Assembly (NCBI RefSeq): GCF_000372805.1
Contig: NZ_KB889827.1
Span: 140,263-204,262 of the forward strand
Direction of reading: 5' to 3'
DNA length: 64,000 bases
Source: Marinobacter gelidimuriae
GTDB taxonomy: Bacteria > Pseudomonadota > Gammaproteobacteria > Pseudomonadales > Oleiphilaceae
Of the stretch, positions 53,332 to 63,003 are shown one piece after another. Position 1 is the stretch's first letter. Each line of letters begins with the position of its first letter. Both the position numbers and the translations under genes were made by a program. The notes under the pieces were generated by a model. The model was not told where the DNA came from. It made no database searches and saw only the letters and a program-made list of their open reading frames with translations.

Positions 53332-54023
53332 CCCCCATCCGACTGCTGATTGCTGAAGACGACCGCCAGATAGCGGAAATTCAGCGCCGCTTTATTCAGC
53401 GTTTGAGCCAGGTGGAATTGTGCGGCATCGCACACACCCTGGCCGACGCACAAGACCAGGCCGAAGTGCTGCAGCCCGACCTGATACTGCTGGATGTGTA
53501 TTTCCCCGACGGTAACGGCCTCGATTTGCTGCGTGAGCTGCGCGCCAGTAACAGCAGCAGCGACGTGATTCTGATTACCGCCGCCAAAGAAGTGGACACG
53601 CTGCGCACCGCCCTGCGCGGCGGGGTATTCGACTACATCCTGAAACCCTTGGTATTCGAACGCCTGGAAGAGGCCATTAACCGCTTCTGTGACCATGTTG
53701 AACGCCTGTCGGCACTGAAGCATCTAGGTCAAGATGAAGTAGACGCCCTGCTCCCGCGCAACAGCGGCGAAAATGGCAACGACAGCCATCACCGACTGCC
53801 CAAAGGCATTGATGTGATTACGCTGGACCGGATTCATGAGGTCATTGCCGACGGCAAGCCCTGGAGTGCAGAGGAAGTAGGCGGCGCCATGGGTGCATCG
53901 CGCACCACAGCCAGACGCTACCTGGAATATATGACCGGCACCAGAACCCTGGTGGCCGAGGTTACCTATGGCAGTATTGGCCGGCCGGAAAGACGCTACC
54001 GAATGCAGCGCCTGCCGGCCTGA
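53328..54023 (+). CDS. response regulator, CitB/DcuR family
   Basis: A 231-residue regulator. The receiver domain has acidic residues in LLIAEDD, phospho-acceptor D56 in ILLDVYFPDGNGLDLLREL, and the conserved Lys in DYILKPL. The C-terminal DNA-binding region includes GGAMGASRTTARRYLEY, the CitB/DcuR-type helix-turn-helix. The start is TTG 53328 with CAGGAG seven bases before it; TTGA overlaps the kinase stop, giving coupled translation. It should control tctCBA; this is inferred from position. Confidence 0.92.
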   Translation: MTPIRLLIAEDDRQIAEIQRRFIQRLSQVELCGIAHTLADAQDQAEVLQPDLILLDVYFPDGNGLDLLRELRASNSSSDVILITAAKEVDTLRTALRGGVFDYILKPLVFERLEEAINRFCDHVERLSALKHLGQDEVDALLPRNSGENGNDSHHRLPKGIDVITLDRIHEVIADGKPWSAEEVGGAMGASRTTARRYLEYMTGTRTLVAEVTYGSIGRPERRYRMQRLPA

Positions 54024-54087
54024 ATACGCCCCGCCTGGCCTTAGCTCTTTATAAATAGCGCTTAACGCCAGACGGAACACCCACCTG

Positions 54088-55680
54088 CTATATCAGTTTC
54101 TGTGCCCGCGCCATGGCAAACGCAGCCTGCGGGCCGGTCCACAGCGACGGCAGAATAATCAGCGACACCGGAATGGCGGTTAGCACAATAAACTGCTGCA
54201 ACACACCAATCTGGCCGGCACCCATGTACAGCAAAATCGCCGCCATGACAGCCATGGCTCCGCCCCAAAAAGCGCGAATGGCGTAGTGCGGTTCATCGTG
54301 GCCTGCGCCTACGGTGGCAATGGCATAGCTCATGGAATCGCCGGTGGTGGCCACGAAAATGGTGGTCAACAGCAGCACGGCTGCGGCCATCATTACGCCG
54401 CCGGGTAAGTTCTTGGCAACGGTCAGTGTGGCTTGATCAAAACGGAACGCGTTCAGCGCTTCGGTTAGGTCAAACACACCCGTGAGCTGGTAATACACAC
54501 CCGAACCACCCAGCAGGGTGAACCAGATGGTGGTGGCGATCGGCGCCAGAATGGATACCGCCAAAATAGTCTGGCGAATGGTGCGACCGCGGGAAATGCG
54601 CGCCACAAAAATCGACATCAGCGGGGTGTAGCCAATAAACCAGGCGAAAAAGAATACCGTCCACCACTTCATCCACCATTCCGGTGCCGTTTCACTGGTC
54701 ATAGTGGCCATGGCGAAGAACGACGCCAGATACTCGCCCATAGATGCCATATAAGTATTGACCAAAAACAGAGTGGGGCCGAACACAAAGATCACCGCGC
54801 CGATGACCAGAGCCAGAATGACATTGAACCGGCTCAGCAACTGAATACCACGGTGAATACCACTGACCGCCGAGGCCATGTAAACAACGGCCAGCAGGCC
54901 AAGAATAACCAATTGGGTGCTGAATTCGTCTGCCACGCCGAACAGCTCATGCAGGCCGAAACTCATCTGTGTGGCCAAAAAGCCAATGGGGCCAACGGTA
55001 CCGGCAACCACCGCAATAACGCACATGGCGTCAACAACGCCGCCTAACCAGCTGCTCATAATGCGCTCGCCAAACACCGGATACAGCAAGGTACGCGGCT
55101 GTAACGGTTTGCCCTGAACGTAGTGGGCGTGAGCCAGCACCATGGCCGTTAACGACCCAAGTACGCTCCAGGCCAAGAAACCCCAGTGCATAAACGCCTG
55201 AGCCATGGCCGGCGCAACGGCCTGTGCCGTGCCGGCTTCGGTGTCAAACGCCGGTGGCGTTACCACAAAGTGATACACCGGCTCGCCAGCAGCAAAGAAC
55301 ACACCGCCACCCGCCAGCAGAGTACATAGAATCATCGACAGCCAGCGGAAGGTGCTGAATTCAGGCTTTTCCATACCACCCAGGCGGGCGGCACCAGCGC
55401 GGCTAACGGCCACGCCCATCGCAATGAAGAAGGTCAGCAACAGCAACAGCTGGAAAAAGGTGCCCATATACTTGGCCGTCCAGGCAAAACCCACGTCAAT
55501 CACGGAGGCAAGACTGGCCGCATCCGTCAGCGACCAGCCTACGAACAGCAAAATGAAGCCAATGGTTAGAACCAGTACAACCGGATCACCGAAACGGTGA
55601 GCACCAGCATGGCCAGCGGGATGAGAATCAGAAGCGGTAAAACGGGGGTTATCGGTAGTGCTTGCACTGCTTAAAGACAT
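54088..55680 (-). CDS. BCCT-family transporter with altered signature segment
   Basis: A 530-residue inner-membrane carrier with twelve helices. BCCT features: FGDPVVLVLTIGFILLFVG at helix 1, AAGEPVYHFVVTPP, QAFMHWGFLAWSVLGSLTA and the family motif RISRGRTIRQ. In the signature helix the usual WxWWIxW aromatic run reads FFFAWFIGYTPLMSIF, so two of the substrate-cage tryptophans are replaced. The classical substrates (betaine, choline, carnitine) are therefore uncertain, although uptake of a quaternary or zwitterionic solute remains likely. ATG 55680 is the better start; GTG 55719 is possible. Confidence 0.87.
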   Translation of the reverse strand: MSLSSASTTDNPRFTASDSHPAGHAGAHRFGDPVVLVLTIGFILLFVGWSLTDAASLASVIDVGFAWTAKYMGTFFQLLLLLTFFIAMGVAVSRAGAARLGGMEKPEFSTFRWLSMILCTLLAGGGVFFAAGEPVYHFVVTPPAFDTEAGTAQAVAPAMAQAFMHWGFLAWSVLGSLTAMVLAHAHYVQGKPLQPRTLLYPVFGERIMSSWLGGVVDAMCVIAVVAGTVGPIGFLATQMSFGLHELFGVADEFSTQLVILGLLAVVYMASAVSGIHRGIQLLSRFNVILALVIGAVIFVFGPTLFLVNTYMASMGEYLASFFAMATMTSETAPEWWMKWWTVFFFAWFIGYTPLMSIFVARISRGRTIRQTILAVSILAPIATTIWFTLLGGSGVYYQLTGVFDLTEALNAFRFDQATLTVAKNLPGGVMMAAAVLLLTTIFVATTGDSMSYAIATVGAGHDEPHYAIRAFWGGAMAVMAAILLYMGAGQIGVLQQFIVLTAIPVSLIILPSLWTGPQAAFAMARAQKLI

Positions 55681-55761
55681 GTATCGACCAGTTTCTAAAA
55701 TTAGCCGACCACCGTACACACCTAGTTTCGTATTATCCAGAACGTTTGGGCATTTTCGCGT

Positions 55762-56328
55762 TTAAAGACCTGTTGTTTCGGGTGGACCCAGCTGTTTCAA
55801 ACCATCGCTGTACAGAGCAACCAGTAAGGGTTCGCCTTGTTCATTCACCCGAAACTGGCCATACCGGGCCGCCTCGTAGTATTCAGCATCGCCTTCCTGG
55901 AAAAAGAACGCGTTGGTGGCAAACTGAATCCACAACAGCTGCCCACAAGCCTCCGTGGAAAAGCGGCCGGTAGGCTGAAAGTACAACGTTAGCGCGAGGT
56001 TGACCAAAACAGCCCAAAGCACCCATAGCGGTGCAAATCGGCCAATCAGGGCAAAGGGTGTTAGCAGTAACATCCACACAAAAAACAGCTGCCAGGGGTC
56101 CGCACCAGTCTGGTAGGTTTACCCAAACAGCGCCAGCAAGCCACCGAGGCACAACAGCAACACGTCTAAAAAGCGCAGCCACTGCCGGCCAGCCGGAAAC
56201 ACGCCGGCTATCACCGCGGCGCGGTTTGAATCTGCGGGCGCAATCTGGCCGCCGTCAACCAAAGCAACAAACGCTTTACGTGTTTCAGACCGTATTTCAG
56301 GCTTTGCTTCAGACTGCGTTTCAGACAT
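55762..56328 (-). pseudogene. collapsed DUF2157 / GDYXXLXY locus with in-frame stop
   Basis: One reading frame starts at ATG 56328 (GAGGAGGG site upstream). It runs through a DUF2157 N terminus (FVALVDGGQIAPADSNRAAV, RFLDVLLLCLGGLLALFG) to TAA at 56119-56121. The same frame continues with TYQTGADPWQLFFVWMLLLT and IGRFAPLWVLWAVLVNLAL, middle DUF2157 sequence in which GQTYQTGADPWQ is expected, so the stop replaces a Gln codon (CAA to TAA). It ends with FFFQEGDAEYYEAARYGQF, which I recognise as the C terminus of a GDYXXLXY protein, normally a separate downstream gene. Large parts of both genes are missing. Confidence 0.75.
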
Positions 56329-56371
56329 AGCTAATGCGCCCTCCTGGCACGAATTACCAAACAGATACCCG

Positions 56372-56947
56372 TTACTCCGCGGTCGCCCGCCCCATGAACC
56401 TGCGTTCTTCCACATTCACTTTGATGCGGTCGCCGGTGGAAATGTATTCAGGCACCTGAATCACCAAGCCTGTGACCATAGTCGCTGGCTTGGTTCTGGC
56501 TGTGGCAGAGCCACCTTTCACCGAAGGAGCTGTGTCCGCGATTTCAAAATCGACCGTGGGGGGCAGAGCCAGCGCTACGGGTGCATCTTTGATCAACACA
56601 ACCATAATGCCTTGGGTTTCTTCGGTAACAAACAGCAGCTCCTCAGCAATGGCTTCTTTGTTGAGCATATACTGTGTGTAATCTTCGGTATCCATAAACA
56701 CGTATTCTTCGCCGTCGGCGTAAGAAAATGACGCCGTACGGCGGGTCAAATCCGCCAGATTCAGCATATCGCCGTCTTTGAAGGTTTCGTCTTTCTTACT
56801 GTTGGTCACCACATCGTACAACCGCATGCGGTAAAGGCTGCCGCCAGCCCGGCCTTGGGGTACAGACCGCTCGATGTCCTTGACAAAATACACCCGGCCT
56901 TCAAACTCGATAGCAGCGTTTTTCTTGATTTCACTTGCTCTAGGCAT
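56372..56947 (-). CDS. efpL: elongation factor P-like protein EfpL (YeiP)
   Basis: A 191-residue three-domain EF-P paralogue. The N terminus [20 protein letters not shown] matches YeiP, and the domain I loop is [16 protein letters not shown] with an Arg at the tip instead of the modified Lys of EF-P. The C-terminal signature [20 protein letters not shown] and RFMGRA are present. EfpL relieves ribosome stalling at proline-containing motifs without the EF-P lysine modification. ATG 56947 gives the family start. Confidence 0.93.
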   Translation of the reverse strand: MPRASEIKKNAAIEFEGRVYFVKDIERSVPQGRAGGSLYRMRLYDVVTNSKKDETFKDGDMLNLADLTRRTASFSYADGEEYVFMDTEDYTQYMLNKEAIAEELLFVTEETQGIMVVLIKDAPVALALPPTVDFEIADTAPSVKGGSATARTKPATMVTGLVIQVPEYISTGDRIKVNVEERRFMGRATAE

Positions 56948-57100
56948 TTTCAAAGCTCCAAAACAGCATGATAAACGAACCGGTACCAAGCAAATGCCGG
57001 TCCGGGTTCAGACCCGGTGATTCTACCGTCAGAAGCGCTTTGCTGGTAGCTCTCACAGATCAACACAACCAAAACCGATTTAATGTAAGATTGCGGCCCT

Positions 57101-57958
57101 ATGAAAACACCAAAACGATTACAATCCCTTTTAGACGACGGGCTGATAGACAGCGTGCTGTATCAGCTTATGAGCGGCAAAGAAGCTCAGGTATACGTGG
57201 TGCAGTGTGGCGACCAGGTTCGCTGTGCCAAAGTGTTTAAAGAAGCGTCAAAACGCAGCTTCAAGCAGGCCGTGGAATACCAGGAAGGCCGCAAGGTACG
57301 CAACAGTCGCCGTGCCCGCGCCATGGGTAAAAAAACCCGCTACGGCCAAAAAGAGCATGAAGACGCCTGGCTGAACGCCGAGGTAGACGCCCTTTACCGC
57401 CTGGCGGATGCCGGTGTGCGGGTGCCACGGCCATCAGGCTTTGTTGATGGGGTACTGCTGATGGAACTGATCAGCGATGCCGATGGCAAAGCCGCGCCCA
57501 GGCTGGACGACGTTGAACTGACCCGCGAACAGGCGCTGGACTTCCACCAGCAGGTGATTGCCGACGTCGTGCGCATGCTCAGCGCCGGACTTATTCACGG
57601 CGATTTGTCGGAGTTCAACGTACTGCTGGATGATCAGGGGCCAGTCATTATCGACCTACCCCAGGCGGTGAACGCCTCTGGCAACAACAACGCCGAACGC
57701 ATGCTGGAGCGCGACGTAGACAACATGCGCCGCTATTTTGGCAAGTACGCGCCGGAGCTGATGAACACCGATTACGGCAAAGAAATCTGGGAGCTGTACG
57801 AAAGTGGCCGCCTGCACCCCACCAGCAAACTGACCGGGTGCTTTATTCACGACACCCACAGCGCGGACCTGGGCGAAATAATGGAAGTGATTGACGCGGC
57901 GAAGGAAGAAGAGCGGGATCGCCTGGATCGGCAACAGGCGAACGACGACGAAGATTAA
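57101..57958 (+). CDS. RIO-family serine/threonine protein kinase
   Basis: A 285-residue cytoplasmic kinase. The glycine-poor nucleotide loop is SGKEAQVYVVQCGDQ with the ATP Lys in CAKVFK. The RIO flexible loop is KVRNSRRARAMGKKTRYG, the catalytic loop GLIHGDLSEFNVLL and the metal-binding IIDLPQAV. RIO kinases act in ribosome maturation in archaea and eukaryotes; bacterial ones are common in proteobacteria and less understood. It is divergent from efpL, another translation-linked gene, and is followed by a terminator. Confidence 0.92.
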   Translation: MKTPKRLQSLLDDGLIDSVLYQLMSGKEAQVYVVQCGDQVRCAKVFKEASKRSFKQAVEYQEGRKVRNSRRARAMGKKTRYGQKEHEDAWLNAEVDALYRLADAGVRVPRPSGFVDGVLLMELISDADGKAAPRLDDVELTREQALDFHQQVIADVVRMLSAGLIHGDLSEFNVLLDDQGPVIIDLPQAVNASGNNNAERMLERDVDNMRRYFGKYAPELMNTDYGKEIWELYESGRLHPTSKLTGCFIHDTHSADLGEIMEVIDAAKEEERDRLDRQQANDDED

Positions 57959-57971
57959 CAAATATCGCAGC

Positions 57972-58000
57972 AAAGCTGGCGCTAAACGTCAGCTTTTTTT
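57972..58000 (+). terminator. rho-independent terminator of the RIO kinase gene
   Basis: AAAGCTGGCG pairs with CGTCAGCTTT (one G-T) around CTAAA, followed by a run of T. It starts 14 bp after the stop codon. Confidence 0.85.
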
Positions 58001-58068
58001 ACACCTGCTATTTTAGAATCTTCTTAAAAATCAGTAACCCGCTAAAACAACGATCTGACCGGCAGCGC

Positions 58069-58103
58069 AAATGCCCGCCGGTGATAACGGCGGGCATTTT
58101 TTT
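58069..58103. terminator. bidirectional terminator between RIO kinase and SDR genes
   Basis: ATGCCCGCCG pairs exactly with CGGCGGGCAT around a 7-nt loop, with AAA on the left and seven T on the right. It lies against the end of the convergent SDR gene. It is a second terminator behind the kinase. Confidence 0.85.
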
Positions 58104-58771
58104 CACCATGGCAGTAACTCACCGGTCTGATGCCAGAACGAGCCGGTGTTCTCTATATTCAGCTCCTCAATTCGCGCCGTCAGCCCGCTGATGGATTCGG
58201 CAGTCGTAATCTTTCCTCGGCCTTTGGTCATGCCGGTTTGCACAAACCCCGGGTGCAACTGAGCCAACGCAATGCCTTTAGGTTTAAGATCCACTGATAG
58301 TGATTTGCCAAACGCATTCAGTGCCGCCTTTGAGGCCCTGTAGCCATATCTGGCCCCCGAATTGTTCAGGGTTATTGAGCCCAACTGGCTGGTGATGTTG
58401 GCAACTTTTCCTCCAGACGGTATGAGCGACATAAGCGCCTCGGTCACTCGCAGCGGTGCATAAGCGTTTACTTCCATTTGTGCTCGCAGGGAATCGAAGT
58501 CAATGCAGCCCAGCTCGTTTTCTTGCAGCAAGCCGGCGTTGTTGATGAGAAGATCAATGTGCTCGCCTGCCAACGCATCCGCCAGCCTAGCCACGCTTTC
58601 ACCCGACGTTACATCGACATGCTCAATTACCCTCGCCGCTGCCGCCTCCAGCTCGTCAGAGGTTTGCCGACATACGCCAATAACGTAATGGCCAGCACGG
58701 CTATAGTGCTGCGCCAACTCCAGGCCAATGCCGCGGTTGGCGCCGGTAATCAAAACAACCCGTTTTTTCAT
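58103..58771 (-). CDS. short-chain dehydrogenase/reductase
   Basis: A 222-residue oxidoreductase. NAD(P) motif VVLITGANRGIGLELAQHYS at the N terminus, NNAG in LLINNAGLLQE, and catalytic Tyr and Lys in RYGYRASKAALNAF, with a Ser in NITSQLGS. The compact size and ending resemble the C-factor/CsgA-like SDR group found in many proteobacteria. Substrate unknown. It stands alone between two terminators. Confidence 0.88.
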   Translation of the reverse strand: MKKRVVLITGANRGIGLELAQHYSRAGHYVIGVCRQTSDELEAAAARVIEHVDVTSGESVARLADALAGEHIDLLINNAGLLQENELGCIDFDSLRAQMEVNAYAPLRVTEALMSLIPSGGKVANITSQLGSITLNNSGARYGYRASKAALNAFGKSLSVDLKPKGIALAQLHPGFVQTGMTKGRGKITTAESISGLTARIEELNIENTGSFWHQTGELLPW

Positions 58772-58838
58772 CGTTCATGCCCCTGTAAATAGCGATTGTA
58801 CGTCGATTAAAAACAGTAATACGTTTCCCTCAGTCAAA

Positions 58839-58878
58839 AAAAAACGGTGAAGAGGTTTTATCCTCTTCACCGTTTTTT
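58839..58878. terminator. bidirectional terminator after the dicarboxylate symporter
   Basis: AAAACGGTGAAGAGG pairs exactly with CCTCTTCACCGTTTT around a 6-nt TTTTAT loop, flanked by A- and T-runs. On the minus strand it starts 18 bp after the symporter stop. Confidence 0.92.
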
Positions 58879-58895
58879 ATCAGCCGTCGATTCGG

Positions 58896-60119
58896 TTAGG
58901 TATCGTGCCGGCTTTCAGAGCGGGCAATAATAGACGTACCCACCAGATCACCGGTCACGTTCAGGCCGGTTGCACCCATACCCACGAGGGCATCAATAGA
59001 CACCAGCAACGCCACAGCTTCAATCGGCAGGCCGACCTGTGCAAACACTGTTGCGATCATCACAATACCGGCGCCTGGCACGCCCGCGGTGCCAATCGAT
59101 GTAAGCGTGCCAATCAGCACAATCTCGGCCATGGTCATCAAATCCAGCGGAACGCCTACCACATTGGCGGCAAACACGGCGGAAATGGCGATGCGAATGG
59201 CAGCACCGTCCATATTAATGGTGGCACCTAACGGCAAGCTGAAACCGTATATTCGCTGGGGTATGTTCAGCTTCCGCGCTGCGGTAATGGTCAGCGGCAA
59301 GGTGCCGGAACTGCTCTGGGTGGCGAAGGCAGTCGCCATAGGCGTTCTGGCTTCGCGGAAAAATCCACGTACGTTTACACCAAAACCGCGCATCAGCACG
59401 CAATACACCACCAACTGAACGGCTAGCGCAATGTACAGCACCACCACCATGTCGCCCAGGGCCATAATAGTTGCCATGCCCTGCTCACCGGCGGTTTTCG
59501 CCACAATCGCAAATACTCCGATGGGCACGTATTGCAACACACCTGCCATCACTTTCAGGGTCATTTCACTGAGCCCCTCAATCACCTTATAAAGGTGCTC
59601 GCCCAGTTCAGCGTGCTGTTCTGACTCACGCAGCTTCAACAGCGCAATACCGAATACAATGGCGGTGAAAATAATCCCCAGCAAATTCAGTTCGGTGAAA
59701 GCCGTAAAAATATTATCCGGAATAATGTTTAGCAACACCGCCGCAAAGCCCGGGTTGTCCGGAACTTTTACCGTCGCATTTTCATTCAGCGTCATACCAC
59801 TGCCGGGCTCGAGCCAGGTTGCAACGGCCAACCCAACAATAATCGCCAACGCTGAAGAGGCAATGTAGTACAGCATCAGTTTGCGGCCAACCCGCCCCAT
59901 ACTGCCGATATTGGCTTGGTTGATACCCACCATTAAAGTAAACAGCACGATGGGTACAATCAGGAATTTCAGCAAACGCAGTAGCAGTTCCCCAAACGGC
60001 GCCAACCAGTCGGCCACAGGCTGGCCACCAATAAGCCCAACGGCGATGCCCAACACCAACGCAATGCTGACGCGCAGAATCAGTGACGAATTGAGGTAGC
60101 CATGAAACAAAGCTCTCAT
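58896..60119 (-). CDS. dicarboxylate/amino acid:cation symporter (DAACS family)
   Basis: A 407-residue inner-membrane symporter with eight helices and two re-entrant loops. Hairpin 1 contains TAFATQSSSGTLPLTI, followed by PLGATINMDGAAIRIAISA (cation site) and GTAGVPGAGIVMIATVF in hairpin 2. It couples uptake of C4-dicarboxylates, glutamate or related anions to Na+ or H+. ATG 60119 starts MRALFHGYLN; the frame opens upstream at 60146. The substrate (DctA-like versus GltP-like) is not decided. Confidence 0.92.
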   Translation of the reverse strand: MRALFHGYLNSSLILRVSIALVLGIAVGLIGGQPVADWLAPFGELLLRLLKFLIVPIVLFTLMVGINQANIGSMGRVGRKLMLYYIASSALAIIVGLAVATWLEPGSGMTLNENATVKVPDNPGFAAVLLNIIPDNIFTAFTELNLLGIIFTAIVFGIALLKLRESEQHAELGEHLYKVIEGLSEMTLKVMAGVLQYVPIGVFAIVAKTAGEQGMATIMALGDMVVVLYIALAVQLVVYCVLMRGFGVNVRGFFREARTPMATAFATQSSSGTLPLTITAARKLNIPQRIYGFSLPLGATINMDGAAIRIAISAVFAANVVGVPLDLMTMAEIVLIGTLTSIGTAGVPGAGIVMIATVFAQVGLPIEAVALLVSIDALVGMGATGLNVTGDLVGTSIIARSESRHDT

Positions 60120-60475
60120 CGGCCGACTCCCGACAAAATTGAACAATCGTGTGCCATAAAACCGGTTCCTGATTTTGAGTGGCGCCGATTGTGGTGGAAA
60201 TCAACCGATAGGTAAACTGACGCAACCAAGCATAAGCTAATAGCTTCAATGCGTTTCTATCTTTGGCTGAGCCGTGAATTTTTACCCACAAAAGCTGTGG
60301 ATAACCTTGTGAGAAGCCTCGGGACAGCCTCGCATAACCCTGTAGCCATGGGCACGGACGGAAGTTGGCGGGAAATTGACCGGCTGATAAGTGATGCCCG
60401 CCAAACACCGCACTGGCCTGTTTCACATTACAGGCTCATTATCAGAGTTATGCCTTCTATATAAGGACAATTGCT
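60120..60475. other. 356-bp divergent intergenic region
   Basis: Lies between the symporter gene and the DUF2897 gene. No gene is supported. It holds the paired DnaA-box-like sites at 60281-60304 and presumably the promoters of both flanking genes. Confidence 0.6.
60281..60304. promoter_or_regulatory. inverted pair of DnaA-box-like 9-mers
   Basis: TTACCCACA (60282-60290; one mismatch to TTATCCACA) faces TGTGGATAA (60296-60304; an exact DnaA box) five bases apart. The pair is an imperfect palindrome in the divergent promoter region. It could bind DnaA as a titration or regulatory site, or simply be an operator for another dimeric protein. Confidence 0.45.
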
Positions 60476-60643
60476 ATGCCAATGATCGGATGGATTATCT
60501 TACTTGCCTCGCTGGCGCTAATTTTAGGCAGCCTGTTTATGCTGCGCGACACGTCCTCCACCATGAGTCTTTCGGGAGAAAAGCTGGAGAAGGTGCGTAA
60601 ACGCAAAGCCGAGCAGGAGGCATTGGACAAACAAGACGACTGA
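60476..60643 (+). CDS. DUF2897 small membrane protein
   Basis: A 55-residue protein starting at ATG 60476 with AAGGA nine bases upstream. One N-terminal helix (IGWIILLASLALILGSLFML) is followed by a charged tail (EKLEKVRKRKAEQEALDK) that should be cytoplasmic and helical. This layout matches DUF2897, a family of tiny inner-membrane proteins of unknown function. It precedes the bkd operon by 140 bp. Confidence 0.75.
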   Translation: MPMIGWIILLASLALILGSLFMLRDTSSTMSLSGEKLEKVRKRKAEQEALDKQDD

Positions 60644-60783
60644 AGGCATTCAGGTTAATCATAGAACTACATCACTCAAAACACTACTCAAAAGCCGCAC
60701 TTTACGTTAAGGTCAATTTAACAAAACCAAAGCCCTCACAAGGGGCTCTGTGTTCCTCAAGCCACCACCCAAGGACGAGGATA

Positions 60784-61998
60784 ATGACAACAACAAAGTC
60801 AAAAACCGTGCACTCCCCCATTTTCACTGATGGCGCGGAGTTTCGAATTTCCACCTTCAAACTGCTCAAACAGGACGGCTCGCTGTACAAAGGTGGCAAA
60901 GCCCCTGACCTCGGTAAAGAAAAAGCCCTGCGCATCTACCGCGCCATGGTCACTACCCGCATTTTAGACGAGCGCATGCTTGCTGCCCAACGCCAGGGTC
61001 GGCTCAGCTTTTACATGCAATGCACCGGGGAAGAAGCCGCCGTTATTGGTAGTGCAGCCGCGCTGGGTGATAGCGACATGATTATGGCCCAGTATCGCGA
61101 ACAAGGTGCGCTGGCTTACCGTGGTTTTACCATAGATGAGTTCATGAACCAGCTGTTCGGTAACAACAAAGACTACGGCAAAGGCCGGCAAATGCCGGTG
61201 CATTACGGCTCGAAAAAGCTCCATTACATGACCATTTCATCACCACTGGCCACCCAGATACCCCAGGCCACCGGTTATGCCTATGGTCAGAAGCTGGCCG
61301 GTGAAGGCCACTGCACGCTCACCTACTTCGGTGAAGGCGCCGCCTCCGAGGGCGATTTTCACGCCGCCCTGAACATGGCCGCGGTGCATCGGGTGCCTGT
61401 GATCTTTTTCTGCCGCAATAACGGCTACGCCATTTCCACACCGGCATCCGAGCAGTTCGCTGCCGACGGCATAGCACCGAGGGCTTACGGCTATAAAATG
61501 GACGTAATTCGGGTCGACGGCAACGACGTTTTGGCGGTGTATCAAGCCACCGAAAAAGCGCGCCGCCTGGCTGTAGAAGAGAACCGCCCGGTACTGATTG
61601 AAGCCATGACGTACCGCCTGGCCGCCCACTCTTCTTCCGATGACCCCTCCGGCTACCGCAGCAAAGACGAAGAAGCCATCTGGCGTGAAAAAGATCCGAT
61701 TCTGCGTACCCAACACTGGCTGAAGTCACACGGTTGGTGGAGCGACAGCGAAGAAAAAGAATTACAGGAACGCCTGCGCCGCGAGGTTCTTGAGACCATG
61801 AAGCAAGCGCAGAAACGACCAGCACCGGCACTGGAAACCTTGATTACCGATGTTTATAAAGAAGTGCCTCCAGCCCTGAATGCGCAATTCGAGAAATTGA
61901 AAGCGCACATTCGCCGGCACCCGGACGCCTACCCAAAAAGCGCAAACGATCCGGCCATCACTGGAAAACCCGCTAGCACCCAAAAAGGAGAGGCTTGA
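60784..61998 (+). CDS. bkdA1: branched-chain 2-oxoacid dehydrogenase E1 alpha subunit
   Basis: A 404-residue thiamine-pyrophosphate enzyme subunit. Seen are [17 protein letters not shown], the TPP/Mg motif [19 protein letters not shown] to [11 protein letters not shown], and the phosphorylation-loop-like [20 protein letters not shown]. The N-terminal extension ([18 protein letters not shown]) matches BkdA1 better than pyruvate dehydrogenase PdhA. With E1 beta it decarboxylates 2-oxoacids derived from valine, leucine and isoleucine. An AGGA site precedes the ATG. First gene of an E1a-E1b-E2 operon. Confidence 0.9.
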   Translation: MTTTKSKTVHSPIFTDGAEFRISTFKLLKQDGSLYKGGKAPDLGKEKALRIYRAMVTTRILDERMLAAQRQGRLSFYMQCTGEEAAVIGSAAALGDSDMIMAQYREQGALAYRGFTIDEFMNQLFGNNKDYGKGRQMPVHYGSKKLHYMTISSPLATQIPQATGYAYGQKLAGEGHCTLTYFGEGAASEGDFHAALNMAAVHRVPVIFFCRNNGYAISTPASEQFAADGIAPRAYGYKMDVIRVDGNDVLAVYQATEKARRLAVEENRPVLIEAMTYRLAAHSSSDDPSGYRSKDEEAIWREKDPILRTQHWLKSHGWWSDSEEKELQERLRREVLETMKQAQKRPAPALETLITDVYKEVPPALNAQFEKLKAHIRRHPDAYPKSANDPAITGKPASTQKGEA

Positions 61999-61999
61999 A

Positions 62000-62977
62000 A
62001 TGGCAAAGATGAACATGCTGCAAGCCATTAACAACGCCCTGGATACAGCCATGGCAGCGAATGAGCGGGTGCTGTGCTTTGGCGAAGACGTGGGCATTTT
62101 TGGCGGCGTATTCCGCGCCACCAGCAATCTGCAACAAAAGTACGGCAAGACGCGCTGTTTTAACACGCCTTTAGTGGAACAAGGCATCATCGGCTTCGCC
62201 AACGGCCTGGCAGCTCAGGGCTCGGTGCCGGTGGCGGAAATACAGTTCGCCGATTACATTTTCCCGGCCTTTGACCAGATCGTGAACGAAACCGCGAAAT
62301 TCCGTTATCGCTCCGGCAACCTGTTCGACGTCGGCGGGCTGACCATTCGCGCACCTTACGGCGGTGGCATTGCCGGTGGCCTATACCATTCCCAATCGCC
62401 GGAAGCCTATTTTGCCCACACACCGGGCCTGAAAGTGGTGGTGCCGCGCAATCCACATCAGGCCAAAGGCCTCTTGCTGGCCGCCATTCACGACCCCGAC
62501 CCGGTGCTGTTCTTCGAGCCCAAGCGCCTGTACCGGGCATCCGTAGGCGAAGTGCCCGAGGAAGCCTACCAACTTCCATTGGGCGAGGCCGAAGTGCTCA
62601 AAGAAGGCACAGATGTAACGATTCTGGGCTGGGGTGCACAAATGGAAGTGATCGAACACGCCGTGGAAATGGCAGAAAAAGACGGCATTTCCTGCGAAGT
62701 GATCGATCTACGCAGCATCTTGCCCTGGGACGTCGATACCGTGGCTGAATCGGTTCTGAAAACCGGGCGACTGGTGATTACCCACGAGGCCCCGTTAACC
62801 GGCGGCTTTGCCGGCGAAATCGCGGCCACCATTCAAGAGCGATGCTTTCTGTACTTGGAATCGCCCATTGCCCGGGTAGCCGGAATGGACACGCCCTTCC
62901 CGCTGGTGCTGGAAAAAGAACACCTGCCCAATCTGTTGAAGGTGTATGAAGCCATTTGCGACAGCGTCGAATTCTAA
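62000..62977 (+). CDS. bkdA2: branched-chain 2-oxoacid dehydrogenase E1 beta subunit
   Basis: A 325-residue subunit. It contains [38 protein letters not shown], the substrate region [20 protein letters not shown] and [19 protein letters not shown], then the transketolase C-terminal domain ([15 protein letters not shown]). It completes the TPP active site with E1 alpha. Its ATG is one base after the E1 alpha stop and its ribosome-binding site (AGGAGAGG) lies inside that gene. Confidence 0.93.
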   Translation: MAKMNMLQAINNALDTAMAANERVLCFGEDVGIFGGVFRATSNLQQKYGKTRCFNTPLVEQGIIGFANGLAAQGSVPVAEIQFADYIFPAFDQIVNETAKFRYRSGNLFDVGGLTIRAPYGGGIAGGLYHSQSPEAYFAHTPGLKVVVPRNPHQAKGLLLAAIHDPDPVLFFEPKRLYRASVGEVPEEAYQLPLGEAEVLKEGTDVTILGWGAQMEVIEHAVEMAEKDGISCEVIDLRSILPWDVDTVAESVLKTGRLVITHEAPLTGGFAGEIAATIQERCFLYLESPIARVAGMDTPFPLVLEKEHLPNLLKVYEAICDSVEF

Positions 62978-63003
62978 CCCGGTATCAGGACAGGAGAACA
63001 AAC

